Position numbers and translations under genes: made by a program. Positions 44,398 to 53,088 of a DNA stretch of 64,000 nucleotides are shown here, piece by piece. This DNA comes from Clostridium chromiireducens. GTDB lineage: Bacteria; Bacillota; Clostridia; Clostridiales; Clostridiaceae. A model generated the notes under the pieces. It was given only the letters and a program-made list of their open reading frames with translations. It searched no databases and had not been told where the DNA came from. The stretch spans positions 1 through 64,000 of the forward strand of contig NZ_MZGT01000016.1 of the NCBI RefSeq assembly GCF_002029255.1, written 5' to 3'. Position 1 is the stretch's first letter. Each line of letters opens with the position of its first letter.

Positions 44398-44798
44398 GTG
44401 CTCACCTCTGTTATATATTCTTCTAAAGTAACATCTATTTTTCCACTGTATAACTCACCACGATTGAAAAAAGTATCCCATGCTTCACTAACTTGGGATA
44501 CTTTCCATTTATCTTGACCTAATACTTTATTGCCTAGAACTAATACATCAACAACTCCATTGTTTACTTTACTTATCCACTTTTCCATTTCTTCTCTTGG
44601 CTTAATACCAAAACTACCATTTAACGTTATTGAAAAAGTTACAGAATCTAAATCAGGCCCTATAAATTCACTTTTAGGCTTTTTCCCTATAACATTATGC
44701 TTTTCCCACCTACCAGCTGATTGATATTTAAAATCTGTAAAAGTTAGAATTCTTTTGTCTGAAGTTTCAAAAACTACGTCTCCAAAGTATCCTATCAT
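44394..44798 (-). CDS. Phage tail protein U (P2 gpU-like)
   Basis: 134 residues: MIGYFGDVVFETSDKRILTF, GRWEKHNVIGKKPKSEFIGP, FSITLNGSFGIKPREEMEKW. This is the P2 GpU family (PF06995), a tail-tube terminator or initiator near the baseplate. Sits between V and gp25 genes as in other P2-type tails of Firmicutes. Confidence 0.9.
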   Translation of the reverse strand: MIGYFGDVVFETSDKRILTFTDFKYQSAGRWEKHNVIGKKPKSEFIGPDLDSVTFSITLNGSFGIKPREEMEKWISKVNNGVVDVLVLGNKVLGQDKWKVSQVSEAWDTFFNRGELYSGKIDVTLEEYITEVST

Positions 44799-44809
44799 TT
44801 TCTATCACC

Positions 44810-45223
44810 TCAATTTCCATTAATAGCTCCGGTAACATGCAAATTACCTTGTACATTAACATCACCGATAATATTAATAGCTCCTGCAGAGCCTATATTT
44901 AATTCTTTAGTTGTTTTGTTATATTGAATCCAGGTACCATCATCAAATTTTTTATAGAATAAATCTTTATTTTTTACTGGTGGTGGATTTACTAGTGAAT
45001 AAAAACTTCCTAAACAAAAACCTGCTTCAACTCCATTCGGAAGAAACAGGCATAATACTTGATCTTTTATTTTAGGTAAGTTATATTCTGAACTAAGTAA
45101 CGGTAGTTCGTCGCTAACCATATTGTCTTTGTCTTCAAATATAACTCTTACTGTTCCGTTTATCTCATTTACAGAACTAACAGTACCAATTCTAATTAAA
45201 TTTCTTAAAATTCCATCATTCAT
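44810..45223 (-). CDS. Baseplate assembly protein V (spike)
   Basis: 137 residues. OB-fold beginning RIGTVSSVNEINGTVRVIFE, LPLLSSEYNLPKIKDQVLCL, then a short beta-helix (NIGSAGAINIIGDVNVQGNL). This is the gpV/gp45 spike that punctures the envelope, shorter than P2 V (211). Start overlaps the gpD stop (TAATG). Confidence 0.9.
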   Translation of the reverse strand: MNDGILRNLIRIGTVSSVNEINGTVRVIFEDKDNMVSDELPLLSSEYNLPKIKDQVLCLFLPNGVEAGFCLGSFYSLVNPPPVKNKDLFYKKFDDGTWIQYNKTTKELNIGSAGAINIIGDVNVQGNLHVTGAINGN

Positions 45224-46239
45224 TAATACCCCTCCAATACACGATGCATTTCTAAATCAATATTATAATTAGGGATATTATGCAATGCTTTATCCACAAA
45301 ATACTTTCCGGTAAATTTTCCAAAACCATTTAATTGGATGCATACTGCTCCAAGATATCTTAAATCACCAAATACATTTAATGAAGCTGTACATTCTTTT
45401 TTATTTAATCCTCTAAGAGTTTTTTGAGCTAATCTTTTTGCTTCATCCAAAGATCCAACAACTTTATTAACCTCATATACTTTATCATTATCTTCTAAAT
45501 CCTTAATTGTATATAGATATTCAATTGTTGTACCTTTTTTAGAATTCTTATATTTAACTTTACAGCCTGAATAACTACTATTAGTCAAAGTTGTTTTAAA
45601 TTTATAAGTATTAATCAATCCACTATTTGCATCTAACGTTATTATTGCATCCTGATTTTCATACTTTGATTCATCAAATATTACTATCTTGCTATCTGTA
45701 ACTTTGAAACCAAAACCTTCTTTCTTACATAAATCAGATAGAAAATTCATATCAGCTGTTTCAGATTGATCCTTTCTTTCATAATAAGGATTTGAAGGAG
45801 CATCAAAAAATATCTCAAGCCCTGAGTCATCAGCAATATTTTGTGCAATTGATTTTAAATTAATCTTTTCCCATGCCTTGCTTTTTTTAGTTGACGTAAA
45901 ATTTGTATTACTTGGAATAGAAATAGCCTTTATTGTCATTCTTCTTGGTGGTCCTGAATACTCAGGTTCATCTACAACAAAAGAACCACAATAAAGACTT
46001 CCTATATCACCATCTTTATTCCAATTGGTAGTATTAATTGTTGCCTTAATTGTATCTCCCTTTTCAGGAAACCAATCATTTAACCATTTTGAACTTTCAT
46101 CTTTTAATTCAATTTCAATGTCATCTGCATTTTCTGATGCATTATCAGTATACTTAAAGCTCAACAAATCAGATTCAATATACTTAGTTATATCTACTCC
46201 TGCATATTCAACCGATACTGATACTCTTCTTCCATCCAT
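45223..46239 (-). CDS. Late control protein D / tail hub (P2 gpD-like)
   Basis: 338 residues: SVEYAGVDITKYIESDLLSF, IELKDESSKWLNDWFPEKGD, then AQNIADDSGLEIFFDA, ADMNFLSDLCKKEGFGFKVT. Phage_GPD family (T4 gp27-like hub) that carries the spike. In P2 the name late control D is historic; the role is structural. Confidence 0.93.
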   Translation of the reverse strand: MDGRRVSVSVEYAGVDITKYIESDLLSFKYTDNASENADDIEIELKDESSKWLNDWFPEKGDTIKATINTTNWNKDGDIGSLYCGSFVVDEPEYSGPPRRMTIKAISIPSNTNFTSTKKSKAWEKINLKSIAQNIADDSGLEIFFDAPSNPYYERKDQSETADMNFLSDLCKKEGFGFKVTDSKIVIFDESKYENQDAIITLDANSGLINTYKFKTTLTNSSYSGCKVKYKNSKKGTTIEYLYTIKDLEDNDKVYEVNKVVGSLDEAKRLAQKTLRGLNKKECTASLNVFGDLRYLGAVCIQLNGFGKFTGKYFVDKALHNIPNYNIDLEMHRVLEGY

Positions 46240-46246
46240 TTAGTTA

Positions 46247-46450
46247 TCACCTCTTCCAAGGTGGCATCGATGAAGTATCTACTGTTTCAGTTATTTCAGG
46301 AATATTTATTACTGTACCTGCTGAAAATATTACAGTTTCAACATAATTTATATTAGATTCAACAAGCTCTTTTGCATACTTTTCTTTACCATATATTTTA
46401 AATGCTATCATATCCCAAGTATCACCTAATACAGTTGTATAAGTCTTCAT
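46247..46450 (-). CDS. Tail protein X (LysM-like)
   Basis: 67 residues: YTTVLGDTWDMIAFKIYGKE, AKELVESNINYVETVIFSAG. A LysM-type fold of the P2 gpX family, which sits at the hub or tube end. GGAGGTGG ribosome site directly ahead. Confidence 0.92.
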   Translation of the reverse strand: MKTYTTVLGDTWDMIAFKIYGKEKYAKELVESNINYVETVIFSAGTVINIPEITETVDTSSMPPWKR

Positions 46451-46464
46451 AGCTCCACCTCCTC

Positions 46465-49026
46465 CTAACTATTAAATGATAATCTTTGTCTTTTCCTATT
46501 ATAGTTATCCATCATTCTATCAAAATCAGCTTGACTCATAGATATTGCCTTGTAAACATCATCTTGTGATGCATTCCCATTAATAATAACTTGTGGAGCA
46601 TAACTTAAGCTTACTGTTTGTTGTGGTTGAGAATTACTAATTATACTCTTAAGTTTGCTCACCGGTGATACAATTTCATCCTCATTACCTTCACCTATAT
46701 TAGCTAAAATCCCTCCAGGTCTATGTTTTATATATCCACCATTAGCTAATTGAGGTATGGTTCCGACTGTTTCTATGCTTACACCTGGTACCTTATTAGC
46801 CATACCTATTACAGTATTAACTCCACCAATAAACCCATTGATCATTCCGATTCCAGTATTAATTATTGATTTAATTACATTCCAAATATCCATAAAGATA
46901 CTTGAAATAGTACCTTTTATACTTGTAAATATCGAAACTATACCGTTATAAGCACTTTGAAAACCACTAACAATTGTATTCCATATGGATATTACAATAC
47001 TTGAAACACTGTTATATGCGCTGTTCCAAATGCTTACTATTGTATTCCATATAGATTTTAAAACTGCAGAAACTGAATTATAAATTGTAGTCCAAATACT
47101 TACTATTGCATTCCAGACTGAATTTAAAATAATAGAAACTGCTGCAGAAATTGAATTCCATGTTGTGACTATAACTTTCCATACTCTCGAAACTACACTT
47201 GATATTGTAGAATAAATTTTATTCCATACTACCGATAAATAATTTCCAATACTATTTGATGTGCTTTTTACACTTGATGAAATACTATTCCAGATACTTG
47301 AAAAAGCTTTGTATATGGTGTATCCAGTTACTATTATTATTGCTAATACTCCTTTAAAAATAGCAGATACTATTTTAAATAAAGGATTATTAACTATAGC
47401 ATTTACTATGCTATTCCATGCGTTTAAAACTGCGTTTTTTATTGATTGCCATGCATTTGAAACTGATTTCTTAATAGAATCCCATATAGGACTTAAAAAA
47501 CCTTTAATTTGCTCCCAATGTTGGCCAATTAATAATGGTAATCCTAACATTGGAGCTACTGCTGTAAGTATTAACGGCCCCCATTCAGCTAAGAATCCTT
47601 TAAGCCATTCCCAAAAGCTAACAAATGTAGATTTAATTTTAACCCAAACAGTACTAAAGAAATTACTTATTGTATCCCAATTCTGGTATAAGGCTATTCC
47701 AGCCACTATTAATGCAGCAATAGCAATTGTTATAACTCCAATTGGATTAGCTGCCATTGCAGCGTTTAATTCAAGTTGTGCTATAGATGCTAATGTCATA
47801 CCTTCTCGCATTGCTCCCATTACTCCAGTTGTAACCCACCAAGCTTTATTTAAAACTTCAATTATAAGCGCTCCCTTTTGCTGAATAGTTACTGCTGCTA
47901 ATGCTAATCCATATGATGTAATACCTATTGCCACACCTTCAAGAACAAGCTTAACATTACTAAAGTTATTAATTACAAAGCTAACCACTTCATTAAATCC
48001 ATTTAATGCGTTGCTTAATCCAGATTGTATTACATCAAATATTGAACCAGGATTAAAAGAACTCCAAATCTTATCTAATCCACTAATTTGAGTAAATCTC
48101 ATTATGCTGCTCAATAAATTATCTACATTAGGCTTTAGGGAGCTTATTATACTTATTCCTTTATCAAAAGCTCCACCTAATGCAGTACCAATTTTATCAA
48201 TTGATCCTCCATTAAACATTAGTAGTAAATTATTTAAATAAGGTAGTACTTTACCAGCAACTGTAGCAGCCATTTGAGATAAATTGGTTTGTGCTATTCT
48301 TACCTGGTTGGCAAAAGATTCACTTGTTTTATTAAAATCTCCCTGCACATCTTTAGTTGTACTCATTAAGTAATTGTATCTCAATTGTACTTGCTCCGCT
48401 TGGCTCATACTTTGAAATGATTTTGTAATACCCTGACTTAAAGCAAATGCTTGTAAATTTGCAACACTCATATTTATACCAAGACTTTTTAATGGTTCAG
48501 TTTCACCACTAATTCCTGATTTAATCTTTTCAAAAGATTCTTCTATAGGTAAATTAAAAAACGATGCAAAATCTCCAGATAGCCCACTTAAATTCTCTGA
48601 CATGTTAACAAGACTATCCCCTGTTATTCCACTACTTTTCATAAGTGCTCCAATTGTTCCATTGAACTGTTTTGCCTGTAGTTCAGAAAGTCCAAATGAA
48701 TTAAGTGCTGTTTTACTCCATGCATCAATTTGAGTTGAACTATCTCTAAATGTTGTATCCACTACATTTTGAACTTCATTAAGCGAACTTGCTAATTCAA
48801 CAGATTTTTTAGCTACTTCAGCTATTCCTATAGCAGCTGTAGCTCCTGCAACCACTTTAAATATTTTGCTTGCTCCCTCACTCAATCCTAAAAAGCTTTT
48901 ACTTGCGGAAACTCCTTGATTTTCCAATCTCTTAATATCATTTGCTGCAGCATTAAAAGTAGCTCCAAAAGTTGAAGCCATTTTTGCACCAAGTAAAAAG
49001 GCTATTTCATATGTTTTACTTGCCAT
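46465..49026 (-). CDS. Tail tape measure protein
   Basis: 853 residues from the ATG at 49026 (GGAGG 9 nt upstream). N-terminal TMP domain (EIAFLLGAKMASTFGATFNA, NDIKRLENQGVSASKSFLGL), hydrophobic segments at about 365-460, then a run of W-containing 11- to 22-residue repeats (VWNKIYSTISSVVSRVWKVI, SIWNTIVSIWNSAYNSVSSI). C-terminus EIVSPVSKL. It sets tail length and helps DNA entry. Length suggests a short contractile tail of about 120-130 nm at 1.5 angstrom per residue (inference). Confidence 0.93.
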   Translation of the reverse strand: MASKTYEIAFLLGAKMASTFGATFNAAANDIKRLENQGVSASKSFLGLSEGASKIFKVVAGATAAIGIAEVAKKSVELASSLNEVQNVVDTTFRDSSTQIDAWSKTALNSFGLSELQAKQFNGTIGALMKSSGITGDSLVNMSENLSGLSGDFASFFNLPIEESFEKIKSGISGETEPLKSLGINMSVANLQAFALSQGITKSFQSMSQAEQVQLRYNYLMSTTKDVQGDFNKTSESFANQVRIAQTNLSQMAATVAGKVLPYLNNLLLMFNGGSIDKIGTALGGAFDKGISIISSLKPNVDNLLSSIMRFTQISGLDKIWSSFNPGSIFDVIQSGLSNALNGFNEVVSFVINNFSNVKLVLEGVAIGITSYGLALAAVTIQQKGALIIEVLNKAWWVTTGVMGAMREGMTLASIAQLELNAAMAANPIGVITIAIAALIVAGIALYQNWDTISNFFSTVWVKIKSTFVSFWEWLKGFLAEWGPLILTAVAPMLGLPLLIGQHWEQIKGFLSPIWDSIKKSVSNAWQSIKNAVLNAWNSIVNAIVNNPLFKIVSAIFKGVLAIIIVTGYTIYKAFSSIWNSISSSVKSTSNSIGNYLSVVWNKIYSTISSVVSRVWKVIVTTWNSISAAVSIILNSVWNAIVSIWTTIYNSVSAVLKSIWNTIVSIWNSAYNSVSSIVISIWNTIVSGFQSAYNGIVSIFTSIKGTISSIFMDIWNVIKSIINTGIGMINGFIGGVNTVIGMANKVPGVSIETVGTIPQLANGGYIKHRPGGILANIGEGNEDEIVSPVSKLKSIISNSQPQQTVSLSYAPQVIINGNASQDDVYKAISMSQADFDRMMDNYNRKRQRLSFNS

Positions 49027-49147
49027 TTTTATTCGCCTCCTGAACTTCTTGTGCAATTTCACATAATTCAGTTATGCTTAATTTCAAGAAAAATTCTATT
49101 GATGAAAATGTATTTAAACCAAGACGGACAGCTGCTTTTCTTAGCAT
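49016..49147 (-). CDS. Tail chaperone E' region (internal ATG reading)
   Basis: 43 residues (MLRKAAVRLGLNTFSSIEFF and on) with GGAG 8 nt before the ATG. It overlaps the tape measure start. The frame is open back to the T TTT TTG site in the upstream E gene, so it is most likely made mainly as the -1 frameshift extension E+E' (join 49183..49533 and 49016..49183, 172 residues). Independent translation from this ATG is also possible. Confidence 0.7.
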   Translation of the reverse strand: MLRKAAVRLGLNTFSSIEFFLKLSITELCEIAQEVQEANKNGK

Positions 49148-49170
49148 CTGCCCGTCTCCTGGTTTAATTC

Positions 49171-49533
49171 CTAATTGTACAAAAAATTTACTACTGCAGT
49201 TTTAACCTTTACCCCTTCTCTTCCTGGTAAGTTAGTAAAAAATTCTAAAGGTTTTTTAGCTGCTTTGCTAGCTACTATTAAAGCATATGCCATAGACATT
49301 TCAGTTGAAGGAGCAATATTACCAGTAGCATAAAATAACTTATCCGTTTCAACAAGATCCTTGGTTGATATATTCTCAATGTCTGAAAGATCTATCCCCT
49401 CATATGTCTGCCCTTCGAATGTATAAGGCTTTTTAAACTTTATCTTATAAACTGAATCAACATCAATTGAAGCAATATTTGTATTTTCCTTGCCTTCTTC
49501 TAAATTTGTATTTTGATTTTCTTGATCTAACAT
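49171..49533 (-). CDS. Tail assembly chaperone (P2 gpE-like)
   Basis: 120 residues. Central domain YKIKFKKPYTFEGQTYEGID, LSDIENISTKDLVETDKLFY, then ALIVASKAAKKPLEFFTNLP is the phage tail assembly chaperone E family (PF10109). Lies between the tube and tape measure genes. The ribosome can slip near codon 117 to give E+E'. Chaperones the tape measure and tube proteins in assembly and is absent from the virion. Confidence 0.88.
   Translation of the reverse strand: MLDQENQNTNLEEGKENTNIASIDVDSVYKIKFKKPYTFEGQTYEGIDLSDIENISTKDLVETDKLFYATGNIAPSTEMSMAYALIVASKAAKKPLEFFTNLPGREGVKVKTAVVNFLYN
49180..49186 (-). promoter_or_regulatory. Programmed -1 frameshift site T TTT TTG
   Basis: On the minus strand the zero frame reads AAT TTT TTG TAC AAT TAG. 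Slipping back one base gives TTT GTA CAA TTA GGA and stays open for 55 codons. This is the same heptamer as the P2 E/E' frameshift. Confidence 0.8.
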
Positions 49534-49553
49534 TCAAATTCCCTCCATTATTC

Positions 49554-50075
49554 TTATATTTGATTTCTAATAGCTGCTAAAACATCAACTCCATTAACTT
49601 TGAATACGAAGTTAAGTTTATCAAGCTCTATAAGTTCTTTTCCATTCTCTTCTACCTTTAAATAGATTACTTCAAATGTATTTTTAGTTCCTGTTTGTTT
49701 TCCTACTGTTAATTTTCCTAAATCTACACCTTTACTTAATATTTTTGTTGTAACTTTTAATGGTCTGAATTTACTTGCACCACTTGCTACATCATAACTT
49801 TGTTGTGATGCTCTAAAAACTAGCGTTTTAGCTCCAGGTATTAATAGTTCTGCTGATTGTTCAGTTACAGTATTGAAAGTTACATCAATTTCTATTTTCC
49901 CGAAATGGCCTGGTACTGTTGATTCATATTCGCCGGCGATTCCAGCGCCTGAAACTGTTGAAGTCATTTGCTCTAATTTAGGTAATGTTACATCAGTATT
50001 TAACCCAATTAACTTATCATTATCTAAATAAGCATTATAGTTTACTATTTTTTCTGGTATTGCATTAATACTCAT
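49554..50075 (-). CDS. Major tail tube protein (P2 FII-like)
   Basis: 173 residues: AIPEKIVNYNAYLDNDKLIG, ADVTLPKLEQM-type segment, PGHFGKIEIDVTFNTVTEQS, KVTTKILSKGVDLGKLTVGK. Phage_tube family. Builds the inner tube inside the sheath. Start overlaps the sheath stop by one base. Confidence 0.95.
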   Translation of the reverse strand: MSINAIPEKIVNYNAYLDNDKLIGLNTDVTLPKLEQMTSTVSGAGIAGEYESTVPGHFGKIEIDVTFNTVTEQSAELLIPGAKTLVFRASQQSYDVASGASKFRPLKVTTKILSKGVDLGKLTVGKQTGTKNTFEVIYLKVEENGKELIELDKLNFVFKVNGVDVLAAIRNQI

Positions 50076-51544
50076 TAATTATCACCTCCGAATAATGAAG
50101 TACTCACAAGACTAGGATCAAATTCAAGCACATTTATAATATTTTCTGCTGGTGTAAAAGCTCCAATCGACTGTTTGAATATAATCTTTCCATTTAAGAT
50201 ATTTTCAGTTGGATTATCAGCTTGGTTAAAGCTTATTTTTGCTCCTGCAATTTGACCAACAGCTTGAAAACCATTAGCTTTTAAATTTTCATCATCAACT
50301 ATTGATTCTATAAGCCTGTAATTTGTAGGATCATCGACTTTATCAAAGAATTCAACAATAAAGTTGTTTCCCCACCAATCAAAAACTCTTCTAACTGCAA
50401 TCCATCTGTCTTTTGGATCTGTACTATCTGGATAAATACTTGTGTTATTCCCCCAAGTTCTCCATCCTGACATATTTAAAGCAGTTATAATTCCTGCACC
50501 ATTAAGCGCATTTGCTTGAGTTATATCTAAAAATACCTCTGAATCATCATCAAGAACTGTTGCACTAATAGGAATTTTCTTATTTGATGGTGATTTATAT
50601 GGAACATCTTTATTTTGGGTATCTAAATAAACAATTGATGCTGCGAAAATAGCACTATACCAATAAATTTTTTCGCCAATTTTAACTTTAGGCCAAAGAG
50701 CTAATTCTCTTTTATTTTTATAGTTATTTGTAGATTTCCAAGTAATTGCCTTAGAATAAGTATTAACAGCTGAACTTGAACAATCAATATCAGATATAAC
50801 CTGGCTGTTAAATGATCCATTAATAAGTGTATTTTTGTTTACTAATGCGGCCTCGACATCCTTTTTATGGCTCCATCCTGGTGCTATAAGCAATCCTGGC
50901 ACTAAATTATACATAGGAAAGACTCTAGTAATACACTCTATTCCCTTATAAATATTGGTTGTATCATCATATTTACCAATAATATCACTTGTAACTACTT
51001 TTGAAGGATCTATTTTATTATAAGATACCTTTAATTGAGTCGCTGTTCCTGGTATTGCTCCCCCATCTAATATTGTAATTAATGGATATCCATCACTTCC
51101 AAATGCAACAGTGTAATCAGTATTTTTTGCATATGTTACTGCTCCTGCACTATCTTTCACAATAAAGTTAGTATCTAACAAAACTCCTGATGATGTAATT
51201 TGTGCAGTTTTATTTTTTATTGTTACTGTATCTGTCGATGAACCTTTATGAGTGTTTGGATCAAGTACATTTATAAGTACTAGTGGTCCAACTTCAAATA
51301 CTTTAAAAAATGCATCAACGGCTTGACATAAAGTGTAGTTATCCCAATCATCACAATATCCAATTGCTGCAACAGCTTCTGAATAACTTTTAACTACAAT
51401 AGGCTTGTTTACAGCAGCGTTAGGATTACTAATTAAATTTATTGGAGCAGTACCTATTGCAACCGTTATAGTTGATATAGATTGTGTTGGAATTGCTACT
51501 GAAGTAGCCTGTTCCTGAATCGAAATTCCATGTTGATATGTCAT
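50075..51544 (-). CDS. Tail sheath protein
   Basis: 489 residues. N-terminal GISIQEQATSVAIPTQSIST, middle VFPMYNLVPGLLIAPGWSHK, C-terminal GWRTWGNNTSIYPDSTDPKD, RWIAVRRVFDWWGNNFIVEF and AGAKISFNQADNPTENILNG. Typical phage sheath (P2 FI family), the contractile layer. Proves a myovirus tail. Confidence 0.96.
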   Translation of the reverse strand: MTYQHGISIQEQATSVAIPTQSISTITVAIGTAPINLISNPNAAVNKPIVVKSYSEAVAAIGYCDDWDNYTLCQAVDAFFKVFEVGPLVLINVLDPNTHKGSSTDTVTIKNKTAQITSSGVLLDTNFIVKDSAGAVTYAKNTDYTVAFGSDGYPLITILDGGAIPGTATQLKVSYNKIDPSKVVTSDIIGKYDDTTNIYKGIECITRVFPMYNLVPGLLIAPGWSHKKDVEAALVNKNTLINGSFNSQVISDIDCSSSAVNTYSKAITWKSTNNYKNKRELALWPKVKIGEKIYWYSAIFAASIVYLDTQNKDVPYKSPSNKKIPISATVLDDDSEVFLDITQANALNGAGIITALNMSGWRTWGNNTSIYPDSTDPKDRWIAVRRVFDWWGNNFIVEFFDKVDDPTNYRLIESIVDDENLKANGFQAVGQIAGAKISFNQADNPTENILNGKIIFKQSIGAFTPAENIINVLEFDPSLVSTSLFGGDN

Positions 51545-51561
51545 TTAATTTACCTCCTAAT

Positions 51562-52035
51562 TTAAATCAATGAATCATCAAATTGAATATTAGGTATATT
51601 CCAGTTTGTTTCTATACCACCAAAATAATGTGGGAATGTATCCTCTTCATGGATAGCCCATTTTAATGGTAATTCTAATTCAAATTGATTATTATTAAAG
51701 TATTTTTTTGTTTTTAACCTATATTTTATTTTTTCAATTATATTCATTAGGTCCTTATACCCTTGATTATCATCAGAATCGTCATATATACCAATGATAA
51801 AATATAATTTGCATGAGTCTTTTTCTTCACCTTCATCATTTTTGTTTTCACCATCCATTACTCTAATAACTAAGTATGGAAAATATTCTGAATCCTTTTG
51901 ACCTTGTATTGAAGGCAAATTTTGAGAGTACATATTTAATTTACCGCTTTCATTTTTAGAGTTTTTAAGTCTAAATTCTTTTAATTGCTCTTTAAGATCT
52001 GCAACTAATGCATCTTGTAGGATACTAGGAGTCAT
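51562..52035 (-). CDS. Head-tail completion region protein
   Basis: 157 residues: PSILQDALVADLKEQLKEFR, FPYLVIRVMDGENKNDEGEE, SCKLYFIIGIYDDSDDNQGY. Conserved small phage protein encoded just before sheath genes; probably a tail terminator or tail completion protein by position and size. One-base overlap with the gpZ-like gene. Confidence 0.7.
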   Translation of the reverse strand: MTPSILQDALVADLKEQLKEFRLKNSKNESGKLNMYSQNLPSIQGQKDSEYFPYLVIRVMDGENKNDEGEEKDSCKLYFIIGIYDDSDDNQGYKDLMNIIEKIKYRLKTKKYFNNNQFELELPLKWAIHEEDTFPHYFGGIETNWNIPNIQFDDSLI

Positions 52036-52589
52036 TAGCTATTACCTCCCATTATTCTTTTAATCTCATGGTCAAGTCTCTGATCAAATACCTTTGAAGC
52101 TTCATTTTCGATAAACTCTTTTATTGAACTGGTACCTAACATTTGAGGTACCGCAGGACCAAATAACTGTTGTATTGGCAATCTTGCTTTCGAAGTTCTC
52201 TTAAACACCTTATTTCCATTTATATCAGCAACAAACCCTCCTATAAGCTCCTTTAATCCACCTCTTTTTACTTCAACTCTTAAAACCTTGGGTGGCTTTT
52301 TAGGTCTCGGATTACTTGGATTAACTTTGAACTTTATAAGTGGTATTCTTTCTCCAGTTGACCTTAAAACTGCTCTTAAGCTTGACTTATTTGCCTTAGT
52401 TATATTAATAGTTGAGTTTATATCCTTGGCTTTTATGTTGTATTGTTCTCTTGCTTTCCTTGAAGCATTTGTTTTTGCTTTTGCTGCTGCTCTGTTTAAT
52501 GCTCTTGATAATGCAATGGGAGCTTTGGCTTTATATTCACCAAGCTCCCTTTCAACTTCCTCAAATTTAATTGAATCAATGGTTATCAT
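52035..52589 (-). CDS. Minor tail protein Z (lambda gpZ-like)
   Basis: 184 residues, basic: RELGEYKAKAPIALSRALNR, AAAKAKTNASRKAREQYNIK, then RASLRAVLRSTGERIPLIKF-like and LPIQQLFGPAVPQMLG. Prophage minor tail Z family (PF06763), needed for joining tail to head. Overlaps the upstream gene by 4 bp. Confidence 0.88.
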   Translation of the reverse strand: MITIDSIKFEEVERELGEYKAKAPIALSRALNRAAAKAKTNASRKAREQYNIKAKDINSTINITKANKSSLRAVLRSTGERIPLIKFKVNPSNPRPKKPPKVLRVEVKRGGLKELIGGFVADINGNKVFKRTSKARLPIQQLFGPAVPQMLGTSSIKEFIENEASKVFDQRLDHEIKRIMGGNS

Positions 52590-52900
52590 GCTTTATTCTC
52601 ACTCAATACAATGGTGTAAACTCCCATATCCTCTTGAAAATCAGTGACAAACTTAGGTTCTTTATCAAATCTCATTCTTTGATTAATAACAGGTTCATAA
52701 CCTAGAACATCTTTTTGAATATAAAAAAGGAGTTCACCTAAATAAGTGCCCTCTGCATACTTTTCTTTTCTTTCTTTTAACTTGTCACTATCAATAGTTA
52801 TGGTTAAGTCTTTACCATCTATATCATGTTTAGATGAATATTCATCTTCATTAAAAATTGCTGCATTATCACGTTCCAATATCTCCTTGAAGCTAGACAT
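52586..52900 (-). CDS. Head-tail joining-type protein (lambda FII position)
   Basis: 104 residues: SSFKEILERDNAAIFNEDEY, DLTITIDSDKLKERKEKYAE, EPKFVTDFQEDMGVYTIVLS. Resembles the FII-like attachment proteins by size and place between the capsid and gpZ genes. The ribosome site is poor (AAGGAT 11 nt or more upstream). Confidence 0.65.
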   Translation of the reverse strand: MSSFKEILERDNAAIFNEDEYSSKHDIDGKDLTITIDSDKLKERKEKYAEGTYLGELLFYIQKDVLGYEPVINQRMRFDKEPKFVTDFQEDMGVYTIVLSENKA

Positions 52901-52915
52901 TATTGCTTTGTATCC

Positions 52916-53077
52916 TTACTTAATAGTTTCTATTTTTTCAGCTGCAGCATCTATAAATTCAGCAAAACCAAGTCCAACTAATCTTTTTTCTTCATCTTCA
53001 TTCATCTTAAGTTTTGCACCAACACTTTTTATATCACCATCAACATTAACCATTCCTTCTATTACTTTAATTGCCAT
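52916..53077 (-). CDS. Small head completion protein (FI-like position)
   Basis: 53 residues from the ATG at 53077 (GGAGG 7 nt before it); a longer reading lacks a ribosome site. AIKVIEGMVNVDGDIKSVGA, then NEDEEKRLVGLGFAEFID: a small conserved phage domain found next to capsid genes. Probably packaging or joining. Confidence 0.65.
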   Translation of the reverse strand: MAIKVIEGMVNVDGDIKSVGAKLKMNEDEEKRLVGLGFAEFIDAAAEKIETIK

Positions 53078-53088
53078 AATGATACCTC

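Noticed and set aside
47261..47884. Plus-strand 207-codon frame opposite the tape measure gene
   Set aside because: Shadow frame without ribosome site or recognisable domain.
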